From: Anaerocolumna chitinilytica
GTDB lineage: Bacteria > Bacillota > Clostridia > Lachnospirales > Lachnospiraceae
Length of the DNA stretch: 64,000 nucleotides
Direction: 5' to 3'
NCBI RefSeq assembly: GCF_014218355.1
Contig: NZ_AP023368.1
Location: forward strand, 810,001 to 874,000
A program made the translations under genes and the position numbers. The notes under the pieces were generated by a model. That model was not told the DNA's origin and did not search any database. It saw only the letters and a list, made by a program, of their open reading frames with translations. Shown piece after piece: positions 62,691 to 64,000 of this stretch (position 1 is its first letter; each line of letters opens with the position of its first letter).

Positions 62691-64000
62691 ATGAATTACG
62701 GTTATTTTGATGAAGCACAGAGAGAATACGTTATCACAAGACCGGATACTCCGGCACCCTGGGCTAATTATCTGGGATCTCCGGAATATGGAGCAATTAT
62801 CTCCAATAATGCAGGGGGCTATAGCTTTGTAAAGAGCGGTGCCAATGGAAGAATTTTAAGATATCATTTTAACAGTGATGACACTCCGGGGAGATATCTC
62901 TATCTAAGAGATGATGTATCCGGTGATTATTGGTCTGCTTCCTGGCAGCCCGTAGGAAAAGACCTGAATGTCTATAAGAATGAATGCCGTCATGGTATGT
63001 CTTATACTCGGATTACGGCAGAGTATGAAGATATTCAGAGTGAGGCCCTCTATTATGTACCCCTTCATAAAACTTATGAGGTATGGAGACTTAAGGTTAA
63101 GAATAATTCTGAAAAGGATAGAAAGATTTCAGCTTTTGGATACGCAGAATTTACCAATGACAGTAATTATGAGCAGGATCAGATTAATCTGCAATATACC
63201 TTATTCATTACAAGAACGTATTTTAAAAAGAATAAAATACTACAGACTATAAATCAGAATGTGGAGAAGAATGAGGAGGGTTCCAACGGACAAGAACGCT
63301 TCTTTGGCTGTGCAGGTGCAGAAGTAACCTCCTTTAACGGAGATAAAGCCGCTTTTCTTGGTGCTTATCGCAGTTATAGTAATCCTATTGCTGTAGAAAG
63401 AGGGCATTGTGATAATGTTTTGAATTATAATTCCAATGGCTGTGCTGCCCTTCAATCAAGCATTTGTTTAAAACCCGGCGAAACGAAAGAAATAGTATAT
63501 ATCCTAGGCAGGCACAACGACAAAGACTCGGATAAGATATTAGAAAGTTACCAAGACCTGAGTATTATAGAGAAGGAATTGCAGGAATTAAAGAATTACT
63601 GGCACGGAAAGCTGGAGCATTTCCAGGTCAACACTCCCAGCAAGGAATTTAATAGTATGATTAATACCTGGAATGCTTACCAGTGTTTCATTACCTTTAT
63701 CTGGTCGAGAGCAGCTTCTTTTGTATACTGCGGGCAAAGAAATGGTTATGGCTACCGGGATACAGTTCAGGATATACAAGGAATCATACATCTCGATGCC
63801 CCAATGGCAAAAGAACGAATCCGTTTCATGCTATCTGCCCAGGTAGATAACGGGGGAGGGCTGCCGCTGGTAAAATATGACCATAACCCGGGACATGAGG
63901 ATACGCCTGATGATTATTCCTATGTACAAGCTACAGGGCACCCCGCTTACAGGGCAGATGATGCCTTATGGCTCTTTCCTACGATATTAAAATATATCGG
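62691..64000 (+). CDS. Cellobiose phosphorylase (GH94), 3' truncated by window edge
   Basis: The frame opens at ATG 62691 after AAAAGGAGCACAAAC and is still open at the window end, giving about 436 residues of an enzyme that is usually about 800. It starts MNYGYFDEAQREYVITRPDTPAPWANYLG and includes GNGYRDT-type QRNGYGYRDTVQDIQGI and HPAYRADDALWL, as in GH94 phosphorylases. The enzyme splits cellobiose with phosphate to glucose 1-phosphate and glucose in the cytoplasm. Cellodextrin phosphorylase is the main alternative; cellobiose phosphorylase is favoured by the N-terminal sequence and absence of a long extra N-terminal domain. Confidence 0.9.
   Translation, partial: MNYGYFDEAQREYVITRPDTPAPWANYLGSPEYGAIISNNAGGYSFVKSGANGRILRYHFNSDDTPGRYLYLRDDVSGDYWSASWQPVGKDLNVYKNECRHGMSYTRITAEYEDIQSEALYYVPLHKTYEVWRLKVKNNSEKDRKISAFGYAEFTNDSNYEQDQINLQYTLFITRTYFKKNKILQTINQNVEKNEEGSNGQERFFGCAGAEVTSFNGDKAAFLGAYRSYSNPIAVERGHCDNVLNYNSNGCAALQSSICLKPGETKEIVYILGRHNDKDSDKILESYQDLSIIEKELQELKNYWHGKLEHFQVNTPSKEFNSMINTWNAYQCFITFIWSRAASFVYCGQRNGYGYRDTVQDIQGIIHLDAPMAKERIRFMLSAQVDNGGGLPLVKYDHNPGHEDTPDDYSYVQATGHPAYRADDALWLFPTILKYI

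Overview
The window reads as a chromosomal segment of a low-GC, spore-forming, plant-polysaccharide-using member of the Clostridia, most likely a Lachnospiraceae species of the Clostridium (Lachnoclostridium) phytofermentans / Anaerocolumna type. The reasons are strong AGGAGG ribosome binding sites, A+T-rich promoters, a CIRCE-controlled groESL, AddAB recombination nucleases, an alpha/beta-type spore protein, a xylose cluster and a GH94 cellobiose phosphorylase. Assignment below family level is inference. No tRNA, rRNA, CRISPR array, transposase or phage gene was seen.

Layout. 1-6.6 kb: end of a cytidylate kinase-like gene, two PLP aminotransferases, glnS, a DUF2225 zinc protein and a convergent Cys-rich protein. 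6.8-9 kb: CIRCE-groES-groEL. 9.2-12.8 kb: a small membrane protein, guaB, and on the minus strand an amidase and a dCMP deaminase. 13.4-21 kb: a full phosphate regulon, pstSCAB-phoU-phoB-phoR, whose PstA carries an inserted PDZ domain. 22-24.7 kb: a DinB-like protein, then a ZTP riboswitch and purH. 25-27.6 kb: a LUD protein and an alkylation-repair pair (an AlkA-AdaA fusion and Ogt). 27.6-29.6 kb: an ABC-F ATPase behind a ~480-nt leader with a short ORF and three terminator-like hairpins. 30.2-35.8 kb: NfeD-flotillin, a Big_2 surface protein and a two-component system. 35.8-36 kb: 6S RNA. 36.2-51.2 kb: nadE, degV, addB-addA, a chemoreceptor, a spore protein and a lipid kinase. 51.2-55.9 kb: xylR, xylA and xylB. 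56-59.5 kb: an Xre/TPR regulator and a YxlE-F-G-like ABC exporter. 59.6-62.4 kb: a eukaryotic-type HisA, a methyltransferase and hslO. 62.7 kb to the end: a GH94 phosphorylase cut by the window edge.

The least explained content is non-coding. (1) A family of long imperfect palindromes has two copies in opposite orientation (12913-13161 and 29856-30075). They share flanks, an apical block and internal-loop sequences, while their outer stems differ in sequence yet stay self-complementary, which is the covariation pattern of a selected structure. (2) A double-hairpin repeat abuts stop codons at 5651 and, as a tandem duplicate, at 58423. (3) Hairpins lie just upstream of ribosome binding sites in most multi-gene units (pstA, pstB, the 34.2-kb kinase gene, xylB, the ABC permease, hslO). 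(4) The ABC-F leader looks like an antibiotic-sensing attenuator. The RNA-level calls come from reading complementarity by eye and were not folded computationally.
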